A stretch of DNA of 64,000 nt from the NCBI RefSeq assembly GCF_024166365.1, contig NC_064825.1, positions 99,338,480 through 99,402,479 of the forward strand, in the 5' to 3' direction. This document shows, in pieces, positions 1 through 10,736 of the stretch (within the stretch, counting starts at the first letter, position 1; every line of letters begins with the position of its first letter). Under the pieces are notes generated by a model. That model ran no database searches and had not been told where the DNA came from. It saw only the letters and a list, made by a program, of their open reading frames with translations. The stretch is from Elephas maximus indicus. Lineage: Eukaryota; Chordata; Mammalia; Proboscidea; Elephantidae. Both the position numbers and the translations under genes were made by a program.

Positions 1-785
1 TAGTCAGAATTCAGGCATATACACCCTTGCACTGTGCCAACTAGCGCCTAGCTGCTGAAATGGGCCCACACAGGTCCATGCAGGGGTGACAGGCATTCAA
101 AGTCCATGGACTGCTTGTGCCTGGACAGGGACTGCTTGTGCCTGGACAGGAACTGCTTGTGCCCTGAGTTCTCAGCTTAAGGGAGCCAGCAGATTATTTT
201 TTCCCCATTTGTTCCTTCTCCAAGGCTGGGAGAATGGCTCAGGGTGCACAGTAGGACCTATCTCAGGCCTAGGGAAATCGACTGCCACTGAAGCTAACTC
301 AGGGACTGGGGCAGAGGGAGGAGGGATCAGATAAATGGGAGAGAGTTCTTTCAAAAGGAGTGCTTTTAGATCTGTGTGGTAAATTAGACACGAGCACTTA
401 ACTTTTGATGATTCCAGAGAGTGAGTGGCAGTCTGCTCACTGTTCTTCTCTGATTCTGGAGGCATGAGTAGATGCTACTCGCTGTCTGTGGCCGAGAAAA
501 TCACATCCAGAATGCTACCGCCAGCCCCACCAAAGTCACGCCAAGGGATCGGGGCTTAAGGGCACTGGTTCCTGCTGAGTCAGGTCCAGCAACTCCTCAC
601 TGCTTCTGAACTGTCTCTCCCTCCCCTCACTGCTCAGTCCAATTTCTTAACTTTGCCTTTGTTGTTGAAGGCTTCTAGCTCGTCATATGTATAATTGATT
701 TACTTGGTTTTTTTTTCGGCCTTTATTGTAAGAGGGACCACTGGGATCATCTGACTTCTCCGCCATCTTGGCCTCGCCCTCTTAT
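1..785 (-). mobile_element. Probable L1 5' end (5'UTR), minus strand
   Basis: Read on the minus strand, the right edge near 782 starts with a gene-start-like motif (GAGGCCAAGATGGCGGAGAA), very similar to the way mammalian L1 5'UTRs begin. The rest is moderately GC-rich and has no good ORF. A short tandem repeat lies at 109-163. The family call is an inference. An LTR or unique promoter-like DNA is possible. Confidence 0.4.
109..163. repeat. 21-bp tandem repeat, about 2.6 copies
   Basis: The unit GACTGCTTGTGCCTGGACAG recurs at 109, 130 and 150/151 with period 21. The last copy is partial and has one substitution. It is a small minisatellite with no visible function. Confidence 0.85.
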
Positions 786-843
786 TTTTTAAATGACTGC
801 CTAGAATTCTACTGCTTATATCTACTTGATTTATTTATTTAAT
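786..843 (-). mobile_element. Old L1 (L1M) 3' fragment, left of the RTE insertion
   Basis: This AT-rich piece directly left of the RTE looks like the distal part of the old L1 that resumes at about 2,281. It is too short to place alone; the assignment rests on the flanking arrangement. Confidence 0.4.
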
Positions 844-2280
844 CCACTGTTGTTGTCGTTAGGTGCCACTGAGTCAGTTCCGACTCATAGCGACCCTGTG
901 TAGAACTGAATAAAATAGTACCAGGTCCTGCGCCATTCTTATGATTGTTATTATGCTTGAGCCCATTGTTGCAGCCACTGCATCAGTCTATCTCATTGAG
1001 GGTCTTACTCTTTTTCACTGACCCTCTACTTTACCAAGCAGGGTGTCTTTCTCCAGGGACTGATCCCTCCTGATAACATGTCCAAAGTATATGAGATGTC
1101 ATCTAGCCATCCTTGCTTCTAAGGAGCATTCTGGTTGCACTTCTTCCTAGATAGATTTGTTCATTCTTTTGGCAGTCCACAGTACAGTCAATATTCTTCC
1201 CCAACACCATAATTGAAAGGTGTCAATTCTTCTTTGGCCTTCCTTATTCATTGTCCAGCTTTTGCATACATATGAGGTGGTTGAAAACACCATGGCTTGG
1301 GTCAGGCTCACCTTGGTCTTCAATTTGACATCTTTGCTTTTAACACTTTAAAAAGGTCTTTTACAGCAGATTTGTCCAATGCAATGTGTCTTTTGATTTC
1401 TTGACTGCTGCTTCCATGGGTGTTGATTGTGGATCTAAGTAAAATGAAATCCTTGACAACTTCAATCTTTTCTCCATTTATCATGATGTTGCTTATTGGT
1501 CCAGTTGTGAGGATTTTTGTTTTCTTTATGTAGAGGTGTAATCCATACTGAAGGCTGTAGTCTTTGATCTTCACTAGTAAGTGTTTCAAGTCCTCTTCAC
1601 TTTCAGCAAGCAAGGTTGTATCGGCTGCATAACCCAGGTTGTTAATGGGCTTCCTCCAATCCTGATGCCCCGTTCTTCTTCATACAGTCCAGCTTCTTGG
1701 ATTATTTGCTCAGCATACAGACTGAATAAGTATGTTGAAAGGATATGACCCTGACACACACTTTTCTTGACTTTAAACCACACAGTATCCCCTTGTTCTG
1801 TTCAAACAACTGCTTCGTGATCTATGTACAGGTTCCTCATGAACACAATTAAGTATTCTGGAATTCCCATTCTTCACAATGTTATTCATAATTTTTTATG
1901 ATCTACACAGTCGAATGCCTTTGCATAGTCAATAAAACACAGGTAAACATCTTTCTGGTATTTCCTGCTTTCAGCCAGGATTCATCTGACATCAGCAATG
2001 ATATCCCCGGTTCCATGTCCTCTTCTGAATCTGGCTTGAATTTCTGGTAGTTCCCTGTTGATATACCCCTGCAGCCGCTTTTGAATGATCTTCAGCAAAA
2101 TTTTACTTGCATGCCATATTAATGATATTTCTATAATTTCCACATTCTGTTGGATCACCTTTCTCTTAAATAGGCATGAATATGGATCTCTTCCAGTCCG
2201 TTGGGCAGATAGCTGTCTTCCAGATTTGTTGCCATAGACAAGTGAGCACTTCAAGTGCTACATCTGTTTGCTGAAATGAA
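844..2280 (-). mobile_element. RTE/BovB-like LINE, 3' half of the reverse transcriptase ORF plus 3' end
   Basis: Minus-strand translation gives RTE-clade reverse transcriptase blocks in order: a region around 2,250-1,982 (LIWHASKILLKIIQKRLQGY, then NRELPEIQARF), a block around 1,780-1,590 (CQGHILSTYLFSLYAEQII), and the region downstream of the active site at 1,613-1,320 (LAESEEDLKHLL, IKKTKIL). The active-site tetrapeptide, normally YADD, reads YAAD (codons at 1,620-1,631), so one catalytic aspartate is gone. The frame is broken several times. The terminal 80 bp match the tails of the AfroSINEs in this window, which fits the known SINE/LINE partnership in Afrotheria. It is 5'-truncated, dead, and inserted into an older L1. 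Confidence 0.9.
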
Positions 2281-2805
2281 TTCCCTGTTAATTGTCATTT
2301 GGGTTGTTTTACATTTTTCTCTATACAGCATTGTATAATAATGAATTTACTTGCCCCTGAATCGTTTTTGCATGAGTGTGGGATTTCTGTAGGATAAATT
2401 CTTACAAGTGGGTTGTGAATGTTAGATTTGAGTACGAACTTTCAAATTGCTCTGCAGAAAGATTGGAGCAACTTACATTTTCATCAGCTGCCTATCTTGC
2501 TGCCCTTTATCATCACAGAATATTCTCAGTACTATAGAAATGATCAAATTATTATAGTTTACTGAGCATCTCTTTAATTATTAATAAGGTTAGGTTGAAC
2601 ATCTTTTATATGGTTATTGGGCACTTCCATTTATTCTTCTGTGAGTTACCTATTTATGTCCTTTGCTGCTATTCTGGAAAATAGTTTTTATTTTTCTTAA
2701 TGAGTTTTAAGAGTTTTTTGTATATTAAGGATAATAGTTTTTTGCTTGTTGTAAATATTGTCTCCCAAGTTGTTGTTTGTCATTTGACTCTCCAGTTTAT
2801 ATTCA
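2281..2805 (-). mobile_element. Old L1 (L1M) ORF2 C-terminal/3' fragment
   Basis: The AT-rich plus strand follows the reverse complement of the L1 ORF2 3' region: the tract for the C-terminal ORF2 (TGAATGTTAGATTTGAGTACG), the TATTTATGTCCTTTGCTGCT block and TTGTATATTAAGGATAATAG. Divergence is high, so the copy is ancient. The RTE at 844-2,280 interrupts it. Confidence 0.75.
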
Positions 2806-2849
2806 TATATTAATTAAAGCTAGTAGTTTTTAAGTGTTAATAGAGTACC

Positions 2850-3055
2850 AAATACTGTGAAAATTGCTTTACATTAATTATCTCATTCAATCCTTACAAC
2901 AAGCCATTGAAGTAGATACTTTTATCCCCACTTAGCAGCTGAAGAAATTGAGGCTCAGAGGTGTAAGTCACTTATTCAAGGTCACCTCAGTGATAGAGAG
3001 TGAAGGTAGGATTTGAGCTTAGGCGCTGCTATATGGCTTTCCTTACAAAGCATTA
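2850..3055 (-). mobile_element. MIR SINE, minus strand
   Basis: The reverse complement of the MIR core is visible: TTACATTAATTATCTCATTC, a CCCCACTTAGCAGCTGAAGA block, then TTGAGGCTCAGAGG. It is an old mammal-wide SINE. Confidence 0.8.
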
Positions 3056-3590
3056 TAGATGTGTTGTTTAAGCGCCCCCAGAAGTAAACCTTGAGGCAAG
3101 GATTTGAGTGCAGTTGATTTAGGACGTAATCCCAGGAAGCAGTAAGGATGGAGAAATGAGATAGGGCAGGAAGGAAATCAACACAGGTTGCATTAATGAG
3201 CAGGTAGGCAGCCAGGCTCAATCTGGCTGGGGACTGCCGGGAGACTGGGTAGCAAACTCCTCCAAGTATTCCCACGTGAGGGTCAACGAGCAAGGGTATT
3301 TATCCATCAATCCCGTGTATCATCGGTGTATGCTCCTAGAGGGCATTAACTCCCTGGCACTTCTGACTTGCCCCAAGAACTAGACAAGCTCTCTGCTTGA
3401 GGCTGGAGGAGCCCCCCAGGCAGAGAACTGAAGATCCTTACAGAACGAAGCTGCAAGTCGGGGTATATGGGCTATGGGTGGGCTGTGACCACGCTCTGCT
3501 ACAGTAGCCAAGCTTGTCTTTTTTAATTTTTCTCTAAGTAGGGACAGTTTTGATCAATGCTTATCGTTAAATAAAAACTTGTCCTAACCC
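3056..3590. other. Unassigned, no gene seen
   Basis: This is mixed-composition DNA with no convincing ORF. The stretch 3,070-3,510 has the feel of a decayed LTR or another old repeat, but I cannot name it. Confidence 0.5.
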
Positions 3591-3765
3591 CTAGGAACCT
3601 GTTTCTTCATTTGTCCAATTGATAAGAAAATTTGCATTGTAGAGGTGCTATGAGAAGGCAAGATAACTTATGACCTTCCCAGCCCTGTTTCTGGCACATG
3701 ATAGAGGTCCAATACATGTAGCAGAGATTATAATGTATTTATTCCAACAACAACTCAATTATTTC
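3591..3765 (+). mobile_element. MIR SINE 3' part
   Basis: It follows the MIR core and tail: CCTGTTTCTTCATTTGTCC, a GAGGTGCTATGAGAAG block and CCTGTTTCTGGCACATGATA. Diverged. Confidence 0.65.
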
Positions 3766-3877
3766 ATTATCTTCCTATGTTAAAACACCACCTTATGTTA
3801 ATTCTCTGTATAGCTATGCCATTAAAATCTCTCCCCCATCTCTCTGACCCTACCAGTCCCATATGACATTATCCACC

Positions 3878-4196
3878 TTATTTATTGTTGTCAGCAGCTC
3901 TCGAGTCGGTGACCCATGCACAATGGACCAAAATGCTACCCAGTCCTGCACCATCTCCATGATCGGTTGTGGATTGGCCCATTGTGATCCATATGGTTTT
4001 CACTGGCTGATTTTTGGAAGTAGATTGCCAGGCCTTTCTTCCTAGCCTGTCCTAGTCTGAAAGCTATTCAGCATCATAGCAACACTCAAGCTTCCACTGG
4101 CAGACAGTTGGTAGCTGCCCATGAGGTGAATGGTCCAGGAACTGAATCTGGGTCTTCCTCAGTGAAGGCAAGAATTCTACCAAGGAAACGCCAATA
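3878..4196 (-). mobile_element. AfroSINE, tRNA-Gly-headed form, minus strand
   Basis: The left end (3,885-3,930) is the RTE-like tail with CGAGTCGG. The body carries the GATTTTTGGAAGTAGATTGC block. The right end (about 4,105-4,196) is a degenerate reverse complement of a tRNA-Gly-like head, including AGAATTCTACCAAGG. It belongs to the same form as the copies at 14,198 and 28,013. Confidence 0.8.
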
Positions 4197-5885
4197 CCTC
4201 ACTTAATTTATTAGACTTGACTCAGATTGCCTTTTACTTGTTACTTAAAATGTTACTTGCTTGCCTTGGGAGAGGAAGCCCAGATGTGTGGGTTGCAGGC
4301 TCAGACCACAAACCAGAGGTTTTGGTGTCCAGAAGCAAGGAGGGCAGGCTATCCACTGCCACCTCCACCTATACTTGACAATGACCTAGCAAGGCTCTTT
4401 ATTCAGGATGGAGGGACAGGACACTGTAGCCAGGAAGCAGCAAGTCAAGTTACTTGCATCCAAAGGACATTTCTCCATGGATTTTGCCAAGATACTCATT
4501 TCAAAGAAGGTGCTGGCTCCTTCAGGCGGCCCTTCCCGTCTGTTACATGCCTCTCCTCGCAGAGCGGGGTTGCACAATTAGTTTTCCAAGCAGAGGTCAT
4601 GTTCTGTTCCTTTCCTGTCACAGCCTGGGCCAACAGAGGGAAGCTGCTCCAGGCCTGGGGCCGTGGGATCTGGATGCCAAGAGCAGGTGGCGTTTGTCTA
4701 CTGGACAGGGCAGAGGCTGCTGGGAAATGACCAGGTGCTCCCGTGGGGCCTCCTGGCTCAGTGCGCCTGGCTTGAGGCCACCAGAGAGGTGGCCTTGGGC
4801 AGGGGTGGAGGAGGGGCCCTTGAATCAAAAGGAGACTCAGAGAACAGCTGGACTGGAGGAACCTGTCAGATTTCTTCCAACTCCCAATTTGTCAGATGGT
4901 GAAACTGAGGCCCAGAGAGAAGAGAGTTGGTCAAAACTGCACAGTGAGTTTTTTCCAGCTTCCTCCACATAGAGTTCTCTGGGAGTTGTTGTCAGATATA
5001 GGGTAAGCCTGGAACACGGAACAGTCTGGAACGTGGAGCGGTGCCGAGGAGGCTGGCTTTCCTATGGGGTCCTGTTCACGGGTGGGGAAGGGCCATGTGC
5101 AGAGAGGGTATTCATCTCACCTGGCCCCTGTGCACCCAGTCTGGGGTTTTCCCCAGCCCTGCATTCGACTATGGGGAGATATCTCCATGCCTGCCATGCC
5201 ACCATTAACACGCCTTCTTTTTTGGGTGTCTCTCTCTTGTTTTATTTTAAATGCAATGTCCCTGGGGAGCAGAACACTCCCAGCCTCTCAGCAAGTTCTT
5301 GTGAAAGCAGGGTGACAGGTGACAGGAGACTTGGGTTCCGGTCCAGCTGGGCCAACAGCACCCTAAGCCACCTCTCCCCATCTTGGAGCCTCCTTTCCTA
5401 TTGGTAGCAGTGCTCTGCAGCTCTGCTCACCTCCCAGGGTGGTTTCAAGGATCATTCGAGATAATGGAAGGCAAAGTGGTTTGAGAACTGAAGTGCAGCT
5501 CCAGTGTAAGAGGTGGTTGTAGTTAATGATTTATGCCTGGGGGCTGTGCTTCCTGGCAGGAAGTGGGCAGGCAGGCAGGCAGGCAAGGAGGGAAGGAGGC
5601 CGAAGTGAGAGATGGGAAGCCAGAGGCAAAGGGCTGAGATTCCCAGGGGGCCAGCCTGGACGGTATTCTTAGGCAGGGACTGTTGCTGGACCCTTATTTC
5701 CAGCTCGGTCTGTACATCCAATGGCCTCTGCCCCTTCAGGCATTTATTTAATATTTATTGCTAGGTACTGAGAACTGGGTTATGGGCAAAAATAGCCTCA
5801 GTCCCTGCCCTCGGGCGTAGTCTGGTGGAGGAGGCACAAGGAAAACAGGAAAATAGAATACACGACCATTGACATTGCTATTAAT
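4197..5885. other. Mostly single-copy DNA with MIR/L2 scraps; no gene seen
   Basis: Recognisable pieces are a MIR fragment near 4,885-4,960 (minus), a MIR-like stretch at 5,295-5,480 (plus), a GGCA short tandem repeat at 5,567-5,586, and an L2-like antisense stretch at 5,745-5,860. The overlapping open frames at 4,227-4,972 lack domains, conserved motifs and splice context, and I do not call them genes. Confidence 0.6.
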
Positions 5886-6227
5886 AGCCAGCTACGTCCT
5901 TAACCTTTCCCCTTGACTATCTAAAAGCATCTTAAACTTAACTTGTTCAAAGCTGAACATCTGATTTCACCCTCCCCAGTCTTATTAAATGGCACCCATT
6001 GAGTTACTAAAGCGAGAGACTTGGGGGCCATCCTTGTCCTTCTACATCTCTCACTGTCACCCTGTGCAAACCCTGTCATTTCTACCACTTAAAGCTCTCT
6101 TAGAATTGCACACTTCTTTCATCATCTCCGCCATCACCGTCATCACTCAAGCTATCATTGTCTCTATCTTGACCATTGCCACAGCCTCCCCGTTGCTCTC
6201 TCCCATCCCACCCTCATCCACACTTTG
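5886..6227 (+). mobile_element. L2 LINE fragment, left of a SINE insertion
   Basis: It follows the L2 consensus: CTTAAACTTAACTTGTTCAA, TTAAATGGCACCCATTGAG, CCATCCTTGTCCTTCTAC and TGACCATTGCCACAGCCTCC. The element resumes after the SINE at about 6,660. Confidence 0.8.
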
Positions 6228-6655
6228 TGGTTGTTAATTGCCATCAAGTTGGCTCCAACTCACAGTGATCTTATGTAGAACAGAACCAAACGTTGCCCGC
6301 TCCTGCACCATCTTCATGATTGTTGGTATGTTTGAGTCCATTGTTGCAGCCATTGTGGAAATCCATCTCGTCAAGGGTTTCCCTTGTTTTCATTGGCTGT
6401 CTGCTTTACCAAAAATGATGTCCTTTTCTAGTGATCAGCCTTTCCTGATGACAGCATTCTGTTGTGAGCCATAAGGTGGTCATTGGCGAATTTTCAAAAA
6501 GCAGGTCACCAGGTCTTTCTTCTTAGTCCATCTTAGGATGGAAACTCCACCGAAATCTTTCCACCATGGGTGACCCTGCAGGTAGCATAGCTTCCAGCAT
6601 CACAGTAGCAACATGCTAGCCACCACAGTATGACAAACTGACAGATGGGCGGTGG
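6228..6655 (-). mobile_element. AfroSINE/RTE-tailed long form, minus strand
   Basis: It starts with the RTE-like tail (GTTGTTAATTGCCATCAAG) and includes RTE 3'-end sequence (GTTGCAGCCATTG, then the CTTTACCAAAAATGATGTCC region). It ends in a SINE body with CTTCCAGCATCACAG and GACAGATGGGCGGTGG. It has no clear tRNA head. It is inserted in an L2. Confidence 0.7.
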
Positions 6656-7075
6656 ATCAACCCTTTACCCAGAGCAAAATGTGATCTTAAAACATTAACT
6701 GGATCTCCTCAGCCTTCTTGCTTATAACCTTTTCTTGCTCCTCGATGCTTTTTCTTGCTCCTCAAGGCTCCACACCTTGGCCACCAAACTCTGTGACCTG
6801 GCCTTGACAAGCCTCGCTGACTTCTCCTGGTGGCCTCCTTCTGCTCCCTCACAGTGCTCCAGCCACCCACCATGGCCTTTCTTTGGTGACAATGCTGAGC
6901 CCCTGCTTACCCCAGGGCCTTTGCACATGCTATTTCTTCTGCTTGGAAAACCCTTTCCCGAGAACTTCATGGGGCCAGTTCCTTCTCATTTTCTGGGCTC
7001 AGCCTAAATGCCACCTCCTCAGAGAGGCAGTGTGGATCCCCCACCCAGCCCCTCACTCCACTAAGTACATCTCAA
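6656..7075 (+). mobile_element. L2 LINE fragment, right of the SINE
   Basis: Typical L2 3'-ORF sequence: CTCCACACCTTGGCCACC, GCCTTTGCACATGCTATTTC, CTGCTTGGAAAACCC, TAAATGCCACCTCCTCAGAG. It continues the element at 5,886-6,227. Confidence 0.85.
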
Positions 7076-8555
7076 CCCTGGTTCCATCACATGGTTGCTG
7101 CAATTGGTAATCACACAGCCCTTTGTCTGCCTGTTGATTTTTGTCTCCACCACAAGGGCAGCAGCCTTGTCTATCTAGTTCACAGGGTGAAGTCTGCTCA
7201 GCACATTTTATGCCCCCAGGAAACTGTAGAACTAAATGAAGGAATGCATTCCCTTCCCAGCCCCTGCTTGCCATCCTGAAGAGGTGAAGGCACCAGTTCC
7301 TTAGAAAGAACCAGCGACGGCATGGTTCTGGGGCTCTGGAAAGTAGTTCTAGCAATGCCCCCGCCCCAAAGACTGCACGGTGTAGGCGCAGCAGGACTGA
7401 GACCCTGACCCCTCTCCCTCGTGCCCTGGCTCTGCCCTCTAGACTCTTCTTGAACAGGAGCTGGCTAACCCTATGACTCCTGCTGTCTGTGCTGTAAGGG
7501 CATGTGCAGCAGGACTTTGTTTCATTCAACAGATACTACTTAGTGAACTTTCTGAGAACCTGGAGCCAGAAGACCTGTTGTAGATGTGACCTTTGCCTCT
7601 AACCCATGGTGTAGCTTTGATCAGGTCTTTTGGCATTCTGGGCCTCGGTTTGTTCCTGTGTAAATGGGCAGTAGGAGCTGGACTAGATGGAGAAAGTGCT
7701 TTGGTACGTGGCCTAGGTGGGGCCATGCTGTCGTGGGAAGGAGCTGCAAGAAACTCGACACAGGTGAAGTGAAACCTGAGTCACGGCCTCTACTGTGCAG
7801 GTTGTGGTATGTTGCCCACTGGGCTGTGGTCTGTGCCCAGCCCTGTTGGTGTCTGGGAATGGAGGGAACCAGGACAGGAAGTGAAACCTGGGTAAGCAGC
7901 CCACTGTACCGCCTCTCCCCGACCCACTCCCAGGCTCTCTCTACCTCCCTCTGAGCTGAGCTTCCTCACAGGCCTCGAAGGTCATCCAGGTCGGGCGCAG
8001 TAACCGGGCCAGTCTTTGGGAGGAGGCTAGTACAGAGCCCAGCTGACTTCCCAAAATAGGCCCCCATCTCTTCCCCAGTCAACAGACTCAAGATCTCCCA
8101 GCATACTGGAGTTTAAGGCCAAGGCAGGGCAGAGGTCCTAGCAGAGGAGGTCTGAGGCTGGGATAATGGTGGGAACAATAATGTGAATTTGGCAAGCAGA
8201 GGAGACTTTTCCTTTCAGACGCTTCAAGCGGATGCTTCTTCCCCCACCTCCTACAGGGAATTTCCTTGGGCCAAGGACCCGCAGACCCTGACAGAATCTG
8301 TGTGGAAACTGGTTTCTGTCCCAGGGGTCAGATCTGGATTCCCACCCTTTTCCAACCAAACAAAACAGGATAGATGAATCCTCCTGATGCCCTAGCCTCA
8401 GACAAGAGTTTCCTATAGTGTGGAAGCAAGTCCTATGGTCTCCCTCTTCTCAATAGAAAGTTGTGGCTCCCCCTCATCTTTTATAAGGAGAGTAGTTTAT
8501 GAAACTCAATTATACTAAGGTGTGAACAACTTCCTGTAACTCCCTTTTCATGGGC
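7076..8555. other. L2-tail-like then single-copy DNA; no gene seen
   Basis: The segment 7,080-7,250 may be a decayed L2 tail. A MIR-like piece lies at 7,560-7,700. The rest is GC-rich and shows no convincing coding potential or RNA gene. Open frames here lack recognisable domains. Confidence 0.5.
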
Positions 8556-8690
8556 CTTTGTCTGCTCTAGCACTGGGACTGTGAACTCCTAAAACACAAG
8601 GACTCTGTTTTATTCCTCTTTGTAACACCAGTGCCCAGCCCAGGGCCTGGTATAAATTTAGTGTTGTGTGAATAATAATTTAAATATAGC
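8556..8690 (+). mobile_element. L2 3' end
   Basis: The stretch from TCTAGCACTGGGACTGTGAA through CAGTGCCCAGCCCAGGGCCT and GTGTGAATAATAAT matches the L2 3' terminal region. Confidence 0.75.
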
Positions 8691-8905
8691 AATAACAATA
8701 ATAAATAATAACAGCTAACATTACTGACTGTTTTCTAAATGCCACACACTTTGGTAAATACATATATTACCTCATCTACCCGAGGTGGTAAATATTATGC
8801 TTATTCCCATTTTTCAGATTAGAAAACTGAGGCTTAGGGATGTTAAATAACAACTAAAACCTAGTAGCGGCAGCTGGACTCCAAAGTGCACGCACTTACC
8901 CAATA
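8690..8905 (-). mobile_element. MIR SINE, minus strand
   Basis: Reverse-complement MIR: AACAGCTAACATTACTGAC, a ATATTACCTCATCTACCC block, then CATTTTTCAGATTAGAAAAC and TGAGGCTTAGGGATG. Confidence 0.8.
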
Positions 8906-9220
8906 GGCTAGATAAACTCAAACTAAGATCAATGAGAAGCTCCCTAAAGCTTCTCTTTTATAACACTTAACCCCAAAGAACGGCTCTCTAATGATGGAAT
9001 TTGAGGCATGTTCATGGGTGTCCGTGATTGGCTGGGGGTGGTGGCTCCTTCCAGGAAGTTCCCAAAACATAACTCATGGTAACTGTGGAGAGGACAAGAA
9101 AGAGGTCGATCATTGCTCTTCTCCTTACCTTCTCTCCTGCTCCCACCTGGCTGCTGAAAAGTACAGAAGCCCTGGGGTGTCCAGCTTCATGGTGGACGCC
9201 CAAAAAAGGCTGAGGGGAGC
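8906..9220. other. Unassigned; no gene seen
   Basis: No repeat or gene recognised. An open frame begins at 8,991 but has no family features. Confidence 0.4.
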
Positions 9221-9470
9221 CAGGCCTGTGCTGGAAGATGGGGAGCCACACTTCGGGCTTGCCCTAACCCCTTTCTTGAGGAGTACCCTGTTTCCCTTCT
9301 CATGGCCTGGGATTTTCCTTCCAAGCACTCAGCATGGGGCATTCAGTCATGTCTTTGCTTGTTTCCTGTCTGTCTCCCCCACCAGACTGTGCATACACTC
9401 CATGAGTGAACACAGGGCCTGGTACAGGGTAGGTACTCAGGAAATGGTAGCTGTTATTTTGGAAGCTAGG
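9221..9470 (+). mobile_element. L2 3' fragment
   Basis: The segment TGTCTGTCTCCCCCACCAGA followed by ACTCCATGAGTGAACACAG and GGCCTGGTACAGGGTAGGT is the L2 3' end. The left part is weaker. Confidence 0.65.
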
Positions 9471-10310
9471 CCTGGAGCCAGCGGCTCCTTCCATTTCCAG
9501 CCCTCAATGGGGCCCTGGAGGCTGGAGATGGCCTTTGCCCAGACCCCTCATGAAAGGGAAGTCAGTTTGGCAAACCCCTGAGCTGCCCTGTCTATAGAGG
9601 CTGGCCACTGGGCCCTAAGGCACAAACTCCTCACCCCATTTCCATCAGCCTGGGTTCAGGCATCCACTGTGTCCAGCTTTTGGGCCACCTCTTCCAGGAA
9701 GCCCTCCTGAGTTAGCCCACCCTGCCTGGTTGTTCCTGGGGCTCCATTTCTGTAGGCCCTGCAGTCCACCCATGCCCCTTGGCTCTCTTGCTCTGGCTGC
9801 TGGAAAGGGAGAGGCTGGAGAGAGGCTCGGGCCTCCATGTGGAGGCCAGTTTGAGATCACAAACCCTTCCTTTCCTCTTCCTCTCTCTCCTCTTTTTCTC
9901 CCACAGATGCCCTGAGCTTTATCTTCCATTCTCCCTGTCTTTTGCTTCCTTTTTCCCTGTTCTTACCTCTTTCCTCCTCTTTTTCCCTTCATCTTTCCTG
10001 CTCCCCCTTTATTTCCTTCCCCTACTCCCTCCTTGTTCCATGAAGGATTTGAGGCCACAGACCCCTCGCAGCAGCCCTACGGATCACTGGATTTCTATAC
10101 TGCCCAAGCTCTGCTAACAAGGATGCAAGGGGCAACACCCACCTTAAGGCGCTTCTGCTGGGGTGAGTGCCCTGTTGGGGGCAGTCTTGGGAGTAGAGCC
10201 CAGCCCTCAGCCCCAGCACCCCACCCACCTCCCCGCTGGACCCCACGCTGGAACGAAGGTTCTCTGGTGGAGATGAAGCCATCCACCCTAGGTATGAAGG
10301 CAGCATGGAG
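9471..10310. other. Single-copy DNA with a polypyrimidine stretch; no gene seen
   Basis: An L2-like scrap sits at 9,680-9,740. The segment 9,860-10,030 is strongly CT-rich and ends in CCCTCCTTGTTCC. Acceptor-like sequence (TTTTTCTCCCACAG at about 9,892-9,905) arises from this pyrimidine bias. No exon is supported. Confidence 0.5.
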
Positions 10311-10542
10311 ACAGGAAGAACGCTGGGTTAGGAGTCATGAGACTGAATTTCCATGCATGCCAGGTCCCTTCTTTGTGCCCAGACCCAACAGGCCCCAACA
10401 CGGATTTGTCAAGTGACTGAATGAGAGACACAGACAGGAGTCTTGGCTGACTGACTCACCCCGAGTGCCCCCTTCACCTCACTGAGCCCCAAGACACTCT
10501 TGGGTAAAATGGGGAGGAATATCCCCACCCTGCCCACCTTTC
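10311..10542 (+). mobile_element. MIR-like SINE, left of an RTE insertion
   Basis: A MIR-like layout: GCTGGGTTAGGAGTCATGAG, then CCTCACTGAGCCCC and GGGTAAAATGGGGAGGAATA. The element appears to continue after the insertion at 10,737 (AAGGCTGCTGTGAGGCGCAG). Confidence 0.55.
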
Positions 10543-10725
10543 GGGTCAGCGGAAAAGAGGAAGACCCTCAACGAGATGGATTGACACAGTGGCTGCAACA
10601 ACGGGCTCAAGCATAACAACCATCGTGGGAACAGCACAGGGCAGAGCAGTGTTCTGTTCTATTGCACGTAGGACTGCTATAAGTAGGAACTGACTCGATG
10701 GCACCTAACAACAATAACAATGACA
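10543..10725 (+). mobile_element. RTE 3' end, 5'-truncated, with target-site duplication
   Basis: It encodes the RTE ORF C-terminal stretch (RKRGRPSTRWIDTVAAT-like) and ends GGCACCTAACAACAATAACA. It is flanked by GCCCACCTTTC (10,532-10,542) and GCCCACCTCTC (10,726-10,736), 10 of 11 matching, which reads as a target-site duplication. Confidence 0.85.
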
Positions 10726-10736
10726 GCCCACCTCTC

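Noticed and set aside
5567-5590. GGCA tandem repeat as a regulatory array
   Set aside because: It is a plain four-base microsatellite of a few units.
7985-8030. Resemblance to 7SL/Alu (GGTCGGGCGCAGTAACCGGG)
   Set aside because: The match is short and does not continue through the Alu domain; likely coincidence.
9865-10165. Acceptor-like CT tract and a downstream frame ending near GGGGTGAGTG
   Set aside because: The acceptor lies within a simple pyrimidine stretch and the frame has no homology I recognise.
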